From positions 1-46,071 of the forward strand of contig WLWL01000006.1 in assembly GCA_012103605.1 (NCBI GenBank): a stretch of DNA of 46,071 nucleotides, written 5' to 3'. The DNA comes from Candidatus Nanopelagicales bacterium. GTDB lineage: Bacteria > Actinomycetota > Actinomycetes > S36-B12. The first letter of the stretch is position 1; every line of letters begins with the position of its first letter. The position numbers and the translations under genes were made by a program. Positions 32,283 to 44,016 of this stretch are shown piece by piece. The notes beneath the pieces were generated by a model. The model did no database searches and was not told the origin of the DNA. It saw nothing but the letters and a program-made list of their open reading frames with translations.

Positions 32283-33446
32283 GTGCGGGAATACATCCTG
32301 TGCCTGGTGGCCGCTGCTGCGGTCACGTACCTGCTGACGCCGCTCGCGAGAGAGCTCGCCAAGAAATGGAAAGTGATGGCGCCGGTGCGGGACCGGGACG
32401 TCCACGACACCCCCACGCCGCTGCTCGGCGGTCTGGCGATGGTTGGGGGACTGCTCGCCGGAGGAATTCTCGCCAGCAAACTCCCGATGATGAGCGCTGT
32501 GTTCGACAGTGGTCGAACGCCTCTCGCCCTGCTGTCCGGTGTTGCGATCATCGTTGCGCTGGGAGTTATCGACGATAAGTGGGGACTGGACGCACCCACG
32601 AAACTCGCGGGGCAGGTGCTCGCCGCCGGTGTGATGGCCTTCCAAGGAATCGCGATCATCTGGTTGCCCATCGGGGGCACTTTCGTCCTCGACCCGTTGA
32701 CCAGCGTGCTGTTCACCGTGTTGATCGTCGTTATCAGCATCAATGCCATCAACTTCGTGGACGGCCTCGACGGTCTCGCCGCTGGAATCGTGCTGGTGGC
32801 TGCCGGGGCCTTCTTCGGATACGCGTACTTGCTCAGCGTGGAGTCCGGTCTCGATCGCGCCACCCTGGCAACGCTGGTGAGCGTCCTGCTGGTCGGAATG
32901 ACGGTGGGATTTCTTCCCCACAACTACACCCCCGCGCGCATCTTCATGGGGGACACCGGGTCGATGCTCCTCGGGCTGCTGCTGGCCGCGGGAACCATCA
33001 CGCTCTCCGGGCAGGTCGATCCGAGCGCTCTGACCACCGGAGCCCTGCTGCCCACCCTGCTGCCCATCGCGCTGCCGGTCGCCGTGATGGCGATCCCGCT
33101 GGTGGACCTTTTGTTGGCCGTTATCCGCCGAACCAGAGCCGGCCGAAACCCCTTCGCGCCAGACAAGCAGCACCTTCACCACCGTCTCCTAGAGATGGGG
33201 CATTCGCAAGGCCGGGCCGTCCTGCTGATGTACGCCTGGACGGGGCTCGTCGCCGGCACCGCTGTCGCGGTGGCCTTCGTGCCGTGGCCCTACGCAGCTG
33301 GCGGATTCATCGTGGGGCTCGGTGTCCTGTTGTGGCTGGTGCGGCGTCCGTCCAAGTCCATGGCTGCCGAGGGGAGCGCCGAGCACTCCGGGGCCGATGT
33401 TCGACCGCTGCGGGCCGCCGACGGACGCGATTCGTCCTTGGGCTGA
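32283..33446 (+). CDS. wecA: WecA/Rfe-type UDP-GlcNAc-1-phosphate transferase
   Basis: A 387-residue polytopic membrane enzyme moving GlcNAc-1-phosphate from UDP-GlcNAc to a polyprenyl phosphate. In mycobacteria the homologue starts arabinogalactan linker synthesis; here the polymer is unknown. Visible are HDTPTPLLGGLAM, DDKWGLD, NAINFVDGLDGLAAG, FMGDTGSMLLG and the cytosolic QHLHHRLLEMG loop, the motif series of the WecA/TagO group, with about ten membrane segments. GTG 32283 is 5 bases after the glyA stop with no clear ribosome site. Confidence 0.93.
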   Translation: MREYILCLVAAAAVTYLLTPLARELAKKWKVMAPVRDRDVHDTPTPLLGGLAMVGGLLAGGILASKLPMMSAVFDSGRTPLALLSGVAIIVALGVIDDKWGLDAPTKLAGQVLAAGVMAFQGIAIIWLPIGGTFVLDPLTSVLFTVLIVVISINAINFVDGLDGLAAGIVLVAAGAFFGYAYLLSVESGLDRATLATLVSVLLVGMTVGFLPHNYTPARIFMGDTGSMLLGLLLAAGTITLSGQVDPSALTTGALLPTLLPIALPVAVMAIPLVDLLLAVIRRTRAGRNPFAPDKQHLHHRLLEMGHSQGRAVLLMYAWTGLVAGTAVAVAFVPWPYAAGGFIVGLGVLLWLVRRPSKSMAAEGSAEHSGADVRPLRAADGRDSSLG

Positions 33447-33575
33447 GGGGTCGCTCGTCGATTGGCGGTGTGCGACGGGCGCCGCGATGAAGGCCGCGAT
33501 AACGATCGTGACGAAGACCACGCTCCGGGGACCTCAGGCAACCACGCTTGGGGTGAAACCTTGCGGCAGGTGCGA

Positions 33576-33581
33576 TAGCGT
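33576..33581 (+). promoter_or_regulatory. Possible -10 (TAGCGT) for the atp operon
   Basis: TAGCGT lies in the 204-base gap between wecA and the first atp gene, 69 bases before the ATG at 33651. No good -35 precedes it. The gap is the only space where an atp promoter would be expected. Confidence 0.3.
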
Positions 33582-33650
33582 CTGAGAGATAAATCCCGTC
33601 AGGCAACAACCCCGCCGGCCGCGGATATTCGTACAACGGCAACGACAGTG

Positions 33651-34097
33651 ATGACAGACGACGCAAGCGCCCCGCCGCGCGCCACCAACGACTCTCCGAG
33701 CGTTGATGCGTTGGTGCTGAAACGCGCGGGGCTGACCACCGCCCTCGTGGGTGTTGTGGGTATCGCCATTGGAGCGGCCAGCAGCGGAGCCAGCGGTGCC
33801 CTCGGTGGCGTATTCGCCACGGTCTTGGTTCTGGTCTTCTTCAGCGTTGGGCAATTTGTGTTGGGTTCTGTTCTCAAGAGCAACCCCCAAATGGCCATGA
33901 CCGTCGCCCTAACGATCTATCTCGTGAAGATCGGGGTTCTGTTCGTTCTCATCATCGCTTTCGCCGACACCACCGCGTTCGACACCCGCGTTTTCGCCGG
34001 AACGATCGTCGCGTGCACCCTTGCCTGGACCGTGGCCGAAGTGTGGGTTTTCGCGCGCACGAAGGTCCTCTACGTGGACCCGGAGGCCGGGTCATGA
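33651..34097 (+). CDS. AtpI-like four-helix membrane protein (Rv1303 position)
   Basis: A 148-residue protein with four hydrophobic segments, placed just before the ATP synthase genes as Rv1303 is. The N-terminus is polar and disordered-looking; segments are about 32-50, 55-75, 83-105 and 115-135, and the end EVWVFARTKVLYVDPE is cytosolic in style. The family is thought to help assemble the c-ring or move Mg ions, but this is not settled for actinobacteria. The ATG at 33651 is preceded directly by an in-frame GTG. The TGA overlaps the next ATG (ATGA). Confidence 0.7.
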   Translation: MTDDASAPPRATNDSPSVDALVLKRAGLTTALVGVVGIAIGAASSGASGALGGVFATVLVLVFFSVGQFVLGSVLKSNPQMAMTVALTIYLVKIGVLFVLIIAFADTTAFDTRVFAGTIVACTLAWTVAEVWVFARTKVLYVDPEAGS

Positions 34098-34474
34098 CGG
34101 GTCCTGCCCCCTGGTACCGTGCGCGTCAGCGTTCGAATCCGACGTCGTCCTCACCAACAGGTGCGCATACTTCCCCGGCAATGGACAACGCCGCTTGGAC
34201 GATCTCCAGTCGACTGATAGCCGGCATCGTGCTGTACGCCGGGATCGGCTGGTTGATCTCTTTGTGGTGGGGGAACCGACCGGTGCTTATCGCCATCGGA
34301 GCCTTCGTCGGGCTGGGACTGTCGTACTACCTGATCTTCACGGGTCTGGCTCGCGAAGAGGCGGTGCGTCAGGGCCGTGGTCTCGATCACCGAGCGCGCG
34401 AGGAAGCACCGCCGCAGCAGGCGGCGCCGAGGGAAGCAACGAACGTGAATGCACGCCAGGAGGGTCGAACGTGA
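34094..34474 (+). CDS. AtpZ/AtpI-like two-helix protein
   Basis: A 126-residue protein with two membrane segments forming a hairpin (about 38-58 and 63-84, GIVLYAGIGWLISLWWG then IAIGAFVGLGLSYYLIF), a Ser/Thr/Pro-rich N-terminus and a charged Glu/Arg-rich tail. It resembles the AtpZ/AtpI accessory subunit group. Its start overlaps the upstream AtpI-like gene, and atpB follows 12 bases after its stop, so it belongs to the atp operon. The order here, four-helix protein then two-helix protein, is the reverse of the usual atpZ-atpI. Confidence 0.65.
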   Translation: MTGPAPWYRARQRSNPTSSSPTGAHTSPAMDNAAWTISSRLIAGIVLYAGIGWLISLWWGNRPVLIAIGAFVGLGLSYYLIFTGLAREEAVRQGRGLDHRAREEAPPQQAAPREATNVNARQEGRT

Positions 34475-34486
34475 TGGAGGACCTGA

Positions 34487-35338
34487 GTGTTCGCTGAGGT
34501 CGTTTCCGTGTCCGCTCCCACGAGCGTGTCCGCAGCGGGTGGTCCCGATTGCCATTTGATGTCGGGCTGCGGCTTCCCCGCCCCGGGTGCCGAGATCTTC
34601 CTTTTCGAAGACATCTTCACGCTGCAGTTGGCGAGCCTGGAGTTCGGCTTCTCGAAGGTCACGGTCTTGCTGTTGCTTGGTGTCGTTGCCGTCGTCGGTT
34701 TCTTCTCATACGCGTTCCGCAAGCCCAAGCTGGTCCCACGCGGCGCCCAGAACCTCGGCGAGGTGGGGTACGTCTTTGTTCGCGACGGAATCGCGAAGGA
34801 GACCATCGGGCACGGAGGCGAGAAGTTCGTCCCGTTCCTGTTCAGCTTCTTCTTCTTCGTCTGGGTCTTGAACTTCTTCGGGATCCTGCCCGGCGCACAG
34901 TTGCCGGCGACATCGATCTTCGCGATTCCCGTGGCCTTCGCCCTCATCGTGTACTTCACCTGGGTCCCGCTGGGCATGATCAAGCAGGGCCCGATCAAGT
35001 TCTTCACCAACATGATGTTCCCCCCGGGCGTCCCCAAACCCATGTACATCTTGTTGGCCCCGATCGAACTGATCTCCAACATCCTCGTGCGGCCGTTCAC
35101 CCATGCCGTCCGACTCTTCGCGAACATGTTCGCGGGCCATCTACTGCTCGCGACGTTCAGCATCGCCGCCTTCTACCTGATCAGCGCGAGCGTCATCGGA
35201 ATTCTCGGTTCCGTGGCGTCGTTCGTCGTCACCGTTGCGCTGACCGGATTCGAAGCTTTCATCCAGGCCTTGCAGGCCTACATCTTCACGCTGCTCGCTG
35301 CCGTCTACATAGGGAGCGCGCTGCACGCGGAGCACTGA
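34487..35338 (+). CDS. atpB: ATP synthase Fo subunit a
   Basis: A 283-residue membrane subunit forming the proton half-channels against the c-ring. The essential Arg209 lies in VRLFANMFAGH; LNFFGILPGAQ and ALTGFEAFIQALQAYIFTLL (split: GFEAFIQALQAYIF) mark the conserved helices. GTG 34487 has GGAGG 6 bases upstream. It starts the eight-gene structural block atpBEFHAGDC. Confidence 0.97.
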   Translation: MFAEVVSVSAPTSVSAAGGPDCHLMSGCGFPAPGAEIFLFEDIFTLQLASLEFGFSKVTVLLLLGVVAVVGFFSYAFRKPKLVPRGAQNLGEVGYVFVRDGIAKETIGHGGEKFVPFLFSFFFFVWVLNFFGILPGAQLPATSIFAIPVAFALIVYFTWVPLGMIKQGPIKFFTNMMFPPGVPKPMYILLAPIELISNILVRPFTHAVRLFANMFAGHLLLATFSIAAFYLISASVIGILGSVASFVVTVALTGFEAFIQALQAYIFTLLAAVYIGSALHAEH

Positions 35339-35363
35339 TGGCGAGTGCCCCGCACACAACTGA

Positions 35364-35654
<291 letters not shown>

Positions 35655-35746
35655 TCAACCGCGTTGTGCGCCGACCATAGGCGTGCAACGCACCGGTCCA
35701 TGACGAACACACGTCCCCCCGACCACTGACCAGAGAGGTTCCGGCA

Positions 35747-36292
35747 ATGAAGGTTGTGGCAGCAGTCAGCGCCGCAAGCGAGGAGATGCCAAGCGTTCTC
35801 GCCGTTCCTGTCGATGAGTTGATCATCGGCCTGATCGCGTTCTTGATCGTTTTCGGCGCTCTCGGCAAATTCGCGTTGCCCAAGATCAAGGCGACACTCG
35901 ACGAGCGTGCAGACGCCATTGAGGGTGGCCTGCAGCGTGCTGAGGAAGCTCAGGCGGAGGCCAGCCGTGTACTCGAGGAGTACAAGGAGCAGCTTGCATC
36001 GGCGCGTGAGGAGGCGTCGGCCATCCGGACACAAGCCCAGGCCGATCGCTCGTCGATGGTGGAGGAAGCCAAGAACGAGGCACGACAGGCAGCCGCCCAG
36101 GTCACCGCTGCGGCGGAAGCACAGATGGCTGCCGATCAAGCTCAGGCGATGAGCACTCTCACCCGGCAGGTAGGGGAGTTGTCCGTCGAACTTGCTAGCA
36201 AAGTCGTCGGGGAGTCTTTGACTGATGACGCGCGCGTTCGCTCGACCGTCGATGCCTTCCTCGATGACCTCGAAAGGCAGGCATCCAACTGA
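35747..36292 (+). CDS. atpF: ATP synthase Fo subunit b
   Basis: A 181-residue peripheral-stalk subunit: a short N-terminus, one membrane helix (about 25-45, LIIGLIAFLIVFGALGKF), then a long Ala/Glu/Gln-rich coiled coil. AGAGAGG lies upstream of the ATG. It is separate from atpH, unlike the M. tuberculosis b-delta fusion, though the two genes share one base (TGATG). Confidence 0.96.
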   Translation: MKVVAAVSAASEEMPSVLAVPVDELIIGLIAFLIVFGALGKFALPKIKATLDERADAIEGGLQRAEEAQAEASRVLEEYKEQLASAREEASAIRTQAQADRSSMVEEAKNEARQAAAQVTAAAEAQMAADQAQAMSTLTRQVGELSVELASKVVGESLTDDARVRSTVDAFLDDLERQASN

Positions 36293-37101
36293 TGCTCGGT
36301 TCCAGCCGCGAATCCCTCGCCGCCTGTTCGGCCGCCCTTGATGCCCGCCGGCAAGCGCCGGGCTTCGAAGAGTTGTCCGCGCAGGTCTTCGCCGTGGCGG
36401 CGCTGCTGGACGACCATGCGCAACTTCGTTCGACCCTGGCCGATTCCGGGCAACCAGCGTCTGTTCGGGAGTCCTTGATCAAGGACATCTTGGCCAATCA
36501 GGTCTCCGCGGTGACCCTCGAAATTGTCGCCGATGTCGTGGACCATCGGTGGTCCGACGACGTCGATCTGGTGATCGCCCTCGAGCAGCTAGCTGCGCAG
36601 GCGGCGTTCACCGTCGCAGAGGGCAACGGCACGCTTGATGCCACTGAGGAGGAGATCTTCCGGTTCGGCCGAGCAATCGACGCCTCTGCGGAGCTGCAGA
36701 TGGCTTTGGGTGACCCGGCGCAGTCGGCGCAGACCAAGGCCGCCATCGTGCGCGACCTTCTGTCCGACAGGGCGACTGCGGCCACCCGCGAGGTGCTGGA
36801 GTCGACAGTCGGTCGTTTGCACGGTCAGCGACTCGACGCCGCAATCGACACCCTGTGCGAACTCGCTGCCCGGCAGCGCGAGCGGGTGGTGGCCGAGGTG
36901 CGGGTGGCGGCCCCTCTGACCGAGGACCAGTCCCGTCGTCTTGCGGCGGCGTTGTCCTCTTTGAAGGGCCGGACCGTACGGCTCAACGTCGCCGTCGACC
37001 CCGCCGTACTCGGCGGAGTGATGGTGACCATCGGCGACGAGGTCATCGACGGCACTGTCGCATCGCGACTAGAACAGGCCCGCAGAGCAGTCTTGGGCTG
37101 A
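36292..37101 (+). CDS. atpH: ATP synthase F1 subunit delta
   Basis: A 269-residue subunit joining the b stalk to the top of F1. It is about 90 residues longer than the E. coli subunit, as is usual in actinobacteria. The C-terminal hallmark is DPAVLGGVMVTIGDEVIDGTV (read as LGGVMVTIGDEVIDGT). Its ATG uses the last base of the atpF stop codon. The atpH-atpA gap of 63 bases holds a GAAGGAAA site. Confidence 0.95.
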   Translation: MLGSSRESLAACSAALDARRQAPGFEELSAQVFAVAALLDDHAQLRSTLADSGQPASVRESLIKDILANQVSAVTLEIVADVVDHRWSDDVDLVIALEQLAAQAAFTVAEGNGTLDATEEEIFRFGRAIDASAELQMALGDPAQSAQTKAAIVRDLLSDRATAATREVLESTVGRLHGQRLDAAIDTLCELAARQRERVVAEVRVAAPLTEDQSRRLAAALSSLKGRTVRLNVAVDPAVLGGVMVTIGDEVIDGTVASRLEQARRAVLG

Positions 37102-37164
37102 CCCAACAACAACGACCCCACACACCGCCCGCACCGCGGGCCCGACGAAGGAAAGCAGGACACC

Positions 37165-38799
<1,635 letters not shown>

Positions 38800-38802
38800 T
38801 TC

Positions 38803-39708
38803 ATGGGCGCACAGCTGAGGGTCTTCCGACGACGGATCCGTTCCGTCCAGGCGACCAAGAAAATCACGAAGGCGATGGAGTTGATCGCGTCATCTCGGAT
38901 CGTCAAAGCGCAGCAGCGCTTAGACGCATCGATGCCGTACTTAACCCAACTCGTCGACGCGGTTTCCGCAGCTGCCTCGCACGCATCGGACGTCTCCAAG
39001 CATCCATTGACGGCCAAAGCGGACAAGCAAGAGCGGGCCGCCGTACTCATCATCACCGCCGATCGAGGTCTCGCCGGCGCCTACTCGACCAACAGCATCA
39101 AGGAAGGCGAAGCCCTCACCCGAAACCTGAACGACAAGGGCATGACGGTCCTGCCGTTCGTCGTCGGTCGAAAGGGCGTGTCGTACTACCGGTTCCGCGG
39201 TCGGGAGATGGGCGGTGAGTACACCGGATTTACCGATCAGCCCACTTACGCGGACGCCAAACGCATCGGAGAAGACCTGCTGTCTGCCTTCCATGGCGAT
39301 GAAAACCAGGAGGGGGGAGTCGACGAGATTCACGTCGTTTACACCCACTTCGTCAACATGGGTACCCAGGAGACTCGCGTGCGCCGGATCCTCCCACTGG
39401 AGGTCGTCGACGAGGTCATCGAGCCCAACGAGTCCGGGATGCCCTTCCCGCTGTACGAGTTCGAACCCAGCCCGGAGGGTGTCCTCGACGCGCTCCTTCC
39501 CCGGTACATCGAGCAGATGGTGTACCTGTCGCTTCTGACGTCGGCAGCCTCCGAGCACGCCGCACGTCGACGAGCCATGAAGTCTGCGACGGATAACGCT
39601 GAGGAGCTCATCCGCTCCTTAACCCGTCAGGCCAACCAGGCCCGCCAGGCGGAGATCACCCAGGAAATCAGCGAGATCGTCGGCGGTGCCGACGCCCTCT
39701 CGGCGTAA
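38803..39708 (+). CDS. atpG: ATP synthase F1 subunit gamma
   Basis: A 301-residue rotor shaft. The N-terminal [20 protein letters not shown] and the C-terminal [12 protein letters not shown] helices form the coiled coil inside the alpha-beta ring. [14 protein letters not shown] is the conserved middle segment. No insertion comparable to the mycobacterial gamma loop was singled out by eye. Confidence 0.97.
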   Translation: MGAQLRVFRRRIRSVQATKKITKAMELIASSRIVKAQQRLDASMPYLTQLVDAVSAAASHASDVSKHPLTAKADKQERAAVLIITADRGLAGAYSTNSIKEGEALTRNLNDKGMTVLPFVVGRKGVSYYRFRGREMGGEYTGFTDQPTYADAKRIGEDLLSAFHGDENQEGGVDEIHVVYTHFVNMGTQETRVRRILPLEVVDEVIEPNESGMPFPLYEFEPSPEGVLDALLPRYIEQMVYLSLLTSAASEHAARRRAMKSATDNAEELIRSLTRQANQARQAEITQEISEIVGGADALSA

Positions 39709-41193
<1,485 letters not shown>

Positions 41194-41195
41194 CC

Positions 41196-41600
41196 GTGGC
41201 CGAAGGTTCCACGCTGGAAGTCGCCGTGGTGTCAGCCGAGCGCCTGCTATGGCAGGGCGAGGCGAAGTCGGTCGTTGCGAAGACGCCGGAGGGTGAGATC
41301 GGAATCCTGCCCGGCCACGAGCCGGTGCTGGCGCTGTTGTTGGAGAGTCCGCTGCGCATCGAGGAGTCCGACGGCAACAAGATGATGGTCGCTGTGCACG
41401 GCGGTTTCTTCTCCGTGGACTCCAACAAGGTCAACGTCATTGCCGAGGTCGCCGAGTTGGCCGAGAACATCGACCTCGAGCGGGCACAGGCGGCCTTGTC
41501 CCGTGCTCAGGCGGCAGGAGACGAGACCGAGGACCCGTCTGCGCTCAAGCGCGCTGAAACTCGCATTACCGTCGCAGGGTCGGCCAAGGGGCTTTCGTAG
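41196..41600 (+). CDS. atpC: ATP synthase F1 subunit epsilon
   Basis: A 134-residue subunit regulating the rotor. The N-terminal beta-sandwich has LEVAVVSAERLLWQGEAKSV and the conserved GEIGILPGHEPVLA; a helical C-terminal hairpin follows (ENIDLERAQAALSRAQAA). GTG 41196 is 2 bases after the atpD stop, with GGAGAAG upstream inside atpD; the longer frame from 41139 overlaps atpD and was rejected. The DUF2550 gene that follows atpC in mycobacteria is absent. Confidence 0.95.
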   Translation: MAEGSTLEVAVVSAERLLWQGEAKSVVAKTPEGEIGILPGHEPVLALLLESPLRIEESDGNKMMVAVHGGFFSVDSNKVNVIAEVAELAENIDLERAQAALSRAQAAGDETEDPSALKRAETRITVAGSAKGLS

Positions 41601-41614
41601 GCGTGCGTGCCCGT

Positions 41615-41637
41615 CAGGTGGCTATGACCACCCTGAG
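41615..41637. terminator. Hairpin between atpC and pduO
   Basis: Positions 41615-41622 pair with 41629-41637 with one bulged C around a 6-base loop, in the 47-base gap between two converging genes. No T-tract is present; it may act on both strands. Confidence 0.4.
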
Positions 41638-41647
41638 ATGCGCGTCT

Positions 41648-42217
41648 TCAGGAACGGGCACCCGGCTGCCACAGCACGTCATCTCCGGCGTTAGCGATGC
41701 GCGCCAGGATGAACAGCAGGTCACTGAGCCGGTTCAAATACGTGGCCGTCAGAGGGTTCATGCCCCCGTGGTAGGTGTCTAGGGCCGCCCAGGTCGTTCG
41801 CTCCGCCCGTCGAACTACCGTCCGCGCTACGTGGAGATACGCCGCGGTCAGAGTGCCTCCGGGAAGAACGAAGGAGCGCAGCGGCTCGAGTCGCTCGTTG
41901 TAGTCATCACACGCTGTTTCGAGGGCGGAGATGTACGCGTCGGTGATGCGCAGCGGCGGGTGCTCGGGCTCGTCGACCACCGGGGTGCAGAGATCGGCCC
42001 CGACATCGAACAGATCGTTCTGAATGGTTAACAGCAGCGCCCGAACGTGGTCATCGAGTCCTGGTTGCGCGAGAATGACTCCCAGAGAGCAATTGGCCTC
42101 GTCGACATCCGCGTAGGCCCGCAGCCGCGGATCGTTCTTGCCGGTCCGACTCATGTCCCCGAGGGACGTGGTGCCGTCGTCACCGGTTCGGGTGTAGATC
42201 CGCGTCAGGTTGACCAT
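41648..42217 (-). CDS. pduO: Cob(I)alamin adenosyltransferase, PduO type
   Basis: A 189-residue trimeric enzyme making adenosylcobalamin from cob(I)alamin and ATP. The N-terminal ATP-binding segment is IYTRTGDDGTTSLGD (about 7-21), and SFVLPGG with HVARTVVRRAERT forms the second half of the site. In M. tuberculosis Rv1314c holds the same place between the atp genes and murA. Its product is the cofactor of the mutase gene at 44017. The start is set by a TAGGGT-N6-ATG promoter. Confidence 0.94.
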   Translation of the reverse strand: MVNLTRIYTRTGDDGTTSLGDMSRTGKNDPRLRAYADVDEANCSLGVILAQPGLDDHVRALLLTIQNDLFDVGADLCTPVVDEPEHPPLRITDAYISALETACDDYNERLEPLRSFVLPGGTLTAAYLHVARTVVRRAERTTWAALDTYHGGMNPLTATYLNRLSDLLFILARIANAGDDVLWQPGARS

Positions 42218-42223
42218 GTCTCG

Positions 42224-42229
42224 ACCCTA
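42224..42229 (-). promoter_or_regulatory. Putative -10 (TAGGGT), leaderless start of pduO
   Basis: TAGGGT on the minus strand lies exactly 6 bases before the ATG at 42217. No cobalamin riboswitch is possible in so short a leader. Confidence 0.5.
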
Positions 42230-42266
42230 GGGCAGGAGCGCCGATCCCGCACTCAGCCGGCGCTCG

Positions 42267-42272
42267 TACGAT
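42267..42272 (+). promoter_or_regulatory. Putative -10 (TACGAT), leaderless start of murA
   Basis: TACGAT lies exactly 6 bases before the GTG at 42279. The 61-base pduO-murA gap thus holds two divergent leaderless promoters. Confidence 0.5.
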
Positions 42273-42278
42273 TCCCCG

Positions 42279-43568
42279 GTGGAAGCGCACACGGGTGATC
42301 AGGGCGTGCTGAGTCTGACCGGTGGGCAGCGGCTGCACGGACATGTGTCGGTCCGAGGAGCCAAGAACTCGGTATTGAAGTTGATGGCAGCCGCCTTGCT
42401 GGCGCCGGGAACCTCCACACTGACGAACGTCCCCGCCATCGTCGATGTCGAGATCATGGCCGAATTGCTCCGCAGGCTGGGGTGCACCGTCACGTGGGAC
42501 ACGGCCGCCGGGGTGGTCGAGATCGACGTTCCTGAGCGCCTCGACCATCGAGCCGACTACGACCTTGTTCGTCGCATGCGAGCGTCCATCTGCGTCCTCG
42601 GGCCATTGATCTCTCGTTGCGGTGAAGCCGATGTCGCGATGCCCGGGGGAGACAACATCGGATCCCGTGGGCTTGATCTTCATATCGAGGGACTTCGTCG
42701 GATGGGTGTCGACGTTGTCAACGAGCACGGCTATCTGGTGGCAACGTCCGCGCAGCTGACCGGCGCGGACGTGTGGCTGGACTTTCCCAGCGTGGGTGCG
42801 ACCGAGACGCTGGTGATGGCCGCCGTCCTCGCCCACGGCCGGAGCACGATCGACAATGCCGCGCGCGAACCAGAGATCGTCGACATCTGTTCGATGCTTA
42901 TCGAGATGGGTGCGCAGATCGAAGGGGTGGGCACATCGACCTTGGTGATCGATGGTGTCCCGGAACTGCGCCCGGTGACCCATCGAACGGTGCCGGATCG
43001 CATTGTCGCCGGAACCTGGGCGGTCGCGGCGGCCATAACCCAAGGCCGCGTGGAAGTTCTTGGAGCTGATCCAGCCCACTTGACGCTCGCCCTAGACAAG
43101 TTGCGTAGCGCGGGTGCGAGCATCGAGGAACGCTCCGACGGGTTCGTCGTCGAGATGAGTGAACGCCCGCGGGCGGTCGACATCGTCACGTTGCCGTATC
43201 CGGGTTTCCCCACCGATCTTCAACCCCAGTTCATTGCTCTCAATGCGATCGCCGATGGAGCCGCCCTGGTCACCGAGAACCTCTTCGAGGCGCGTTTTCG
43301 TTTCGTCCGTGAATTGGCGCGGCTAGGAGCCGACGTGCAGACAGACGGCCACCATGCGTTGATTCGAGGTCGAACGTCTCTGTCCGGAGCACCGGTGGAA
43401 GCCACCGACATCCGTGCAGGGGCCGGGCTGGTGCTCGCCGGACTGGTGGCCCAGGGTCGAACAGACGTGTTCGGAGTCGATCACATCGATCGTGGGTATG
43501 CGGGGTTGGTCGAGGACTTGCAGGCCTTGGGGGCCACCGTCACGCGCACGAACGAGCCTTCGTCGTAG
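42279..43568 (+). CDS. murA: UDP-N-acetylglucosamine 1-carboxyvinyltransferase, Asp-type active site
   Basis: A 429-residue enzyme for the first committed step of peptidoglycan synthesis, adding enolpyruvate to UDP-GlcNAc. [12 protein letters not shown] near 28-39 and the active loop [15 protein letters not shown] (121-135) are conserved. At the place of the catalytic Cys attacked by fosfomycin (Cys115 in E. coli) stands Asp125. M. tuberculosis MurA has the same change and is fosfomycin-insensitive, so intrinsic resistance of this enzyme is expected. GTG 42279 is supported by the -10 placement. Confidence 0.96.
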   Translation: MEAHTGDQGVLSLTGGQRLHGHVSVRGAKNSVLKLMAAALLAPGTSTLTNVPAIVDVEIMAELLRRLGCTVTWDTAAGVVEIDVPERLDHRADYDLVRRMRASICVLGPLISRCGEADVAMPGGDNIGSRGLDLHIEGLRRMGVDVVNEHGYLVATSAQLTGADVWLDFPSVGATETLVMAAVLAHGRSTIDNAAREPEIVDICSMLIEMGAQIEGVGTSTLVIDGVPELRPVTHRTVPDRIVAGTWAVAAAITQGRVEVLGADPAHLTLALDKLRSAGASIEERSDGFVVEMSERPRAVDIVTLPYPGFPTDLQPQFIALNAIADGAALVTENLFEARFRFVRELARLGADVQTDGHHALIRGRTSLSGAPVEATDIRAGAGLVLAGLVAQGRTDVFGVDHIDRGYAGLVEDLQALGATVTRTNEPSS

Positions 43569-43623
43569 ACCGAGCCGGTCGTCCGCGCCGAGAGCAGACT
43601 CCGCCACGGACGTGTCGATGGAC

Positions 43624-43941
43624 TTACGAAATGAGGGTCTGGCGCGCTCGCTGTTCGTCCTTCGGCCACACCATCACCCGTGGTCCGTCGAGCGTGTTCG
43701 CGAGGTTCGCCTTGATTCCCGCATCTTCTAGACGACGCCGCAGGATTTCCCCGTCGATATAGGTGGGGGGAGAGGCGACGGGGACGAGCATCCCGTATTC
43801 GTCTTGGCTCCCGGCCTTGGGTGCGGCGGCCACTACGGACGTCTTGCGAGAGTTAAACGCCCAGCGCAGCACCACCACGAGCACTCCGATCGCGAGGAAC
43901 GCCACGATCGGACCAAAGAGGTACGAGAACGAATTTCCCAC
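43624..43941 (-). CDS. Small membrane-anchored protein, DUF2007-like C-terminus
   Basis: A 105-residue protein. One membrane helix lies near 10-30 (SYLFGPIVAFLAIGVLVVVLR in part), followed by a short linker and a soluble domain: DEYGMLVPVASPP, then GEILRRRLEDAGIKANLA and a closing WPKDEQRARQTLI. The latter resembles the DUF2007 putative signal-transducing fold, with no known role. GTG 43941 has CACGAT exactly 6 bases upstream; the longer frame to 44136 would overlap the divergent mutase gene. It converges on murA. Confidence 0.65.
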   Translation of the reverse strand: MGNSFSYLFGPIVAFLAIGVLVVVLRWAFNSRKTSVVAAAPKAGSQDEYGMLVPVASPPTYIDGEILRRRLEDAGIKANLANTLDGPRVMVWPKDEQRARQTLIS

Positions 43942-43947
43942 GCGCCC

Positions 43948-43953
43948 ATCGTG
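43948..43953 (-). promoter_or_regulatory. Putative -10 (CACGAT) of DUF2007-like gene
   Basis: CACGAT on the minus strand lies exactly 6 bases before the GTG at 43941. First base deviates from TANNNT. Confidence 0.35.
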
Positions 43954-44004
43954 CTGCCAGTGACGCACATGCGCCACTCGTCGCGTCGATGGTGACCGGC
44001 CCCG

Positions 44005-44010
44005 TACGCT
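44005..44010 (+). promoter_or_regulatory. Putative -10 (TACGCT), leaderless start of mutase gene
   Basis: TACGCT lies exactly 6 bases before the ATG at 44017; the same hexamer and spacing as at argS. Confidence 0.5.
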
Positions 44011-44016
44011 GACGGT

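Noticed and set aside
36292-37101. b-delta fusion as in M. tuberculosis atpH
   Set aside because: atpF and atpH are in different frames with a TGATG junction, so they are separate proteins.
42279-43568. murA as an acquired resistance gene
   Set aside because: It is at the conserved chromosomal position, has the same composition as neighbours, and the Asp variant is known as an intrinsic trait.
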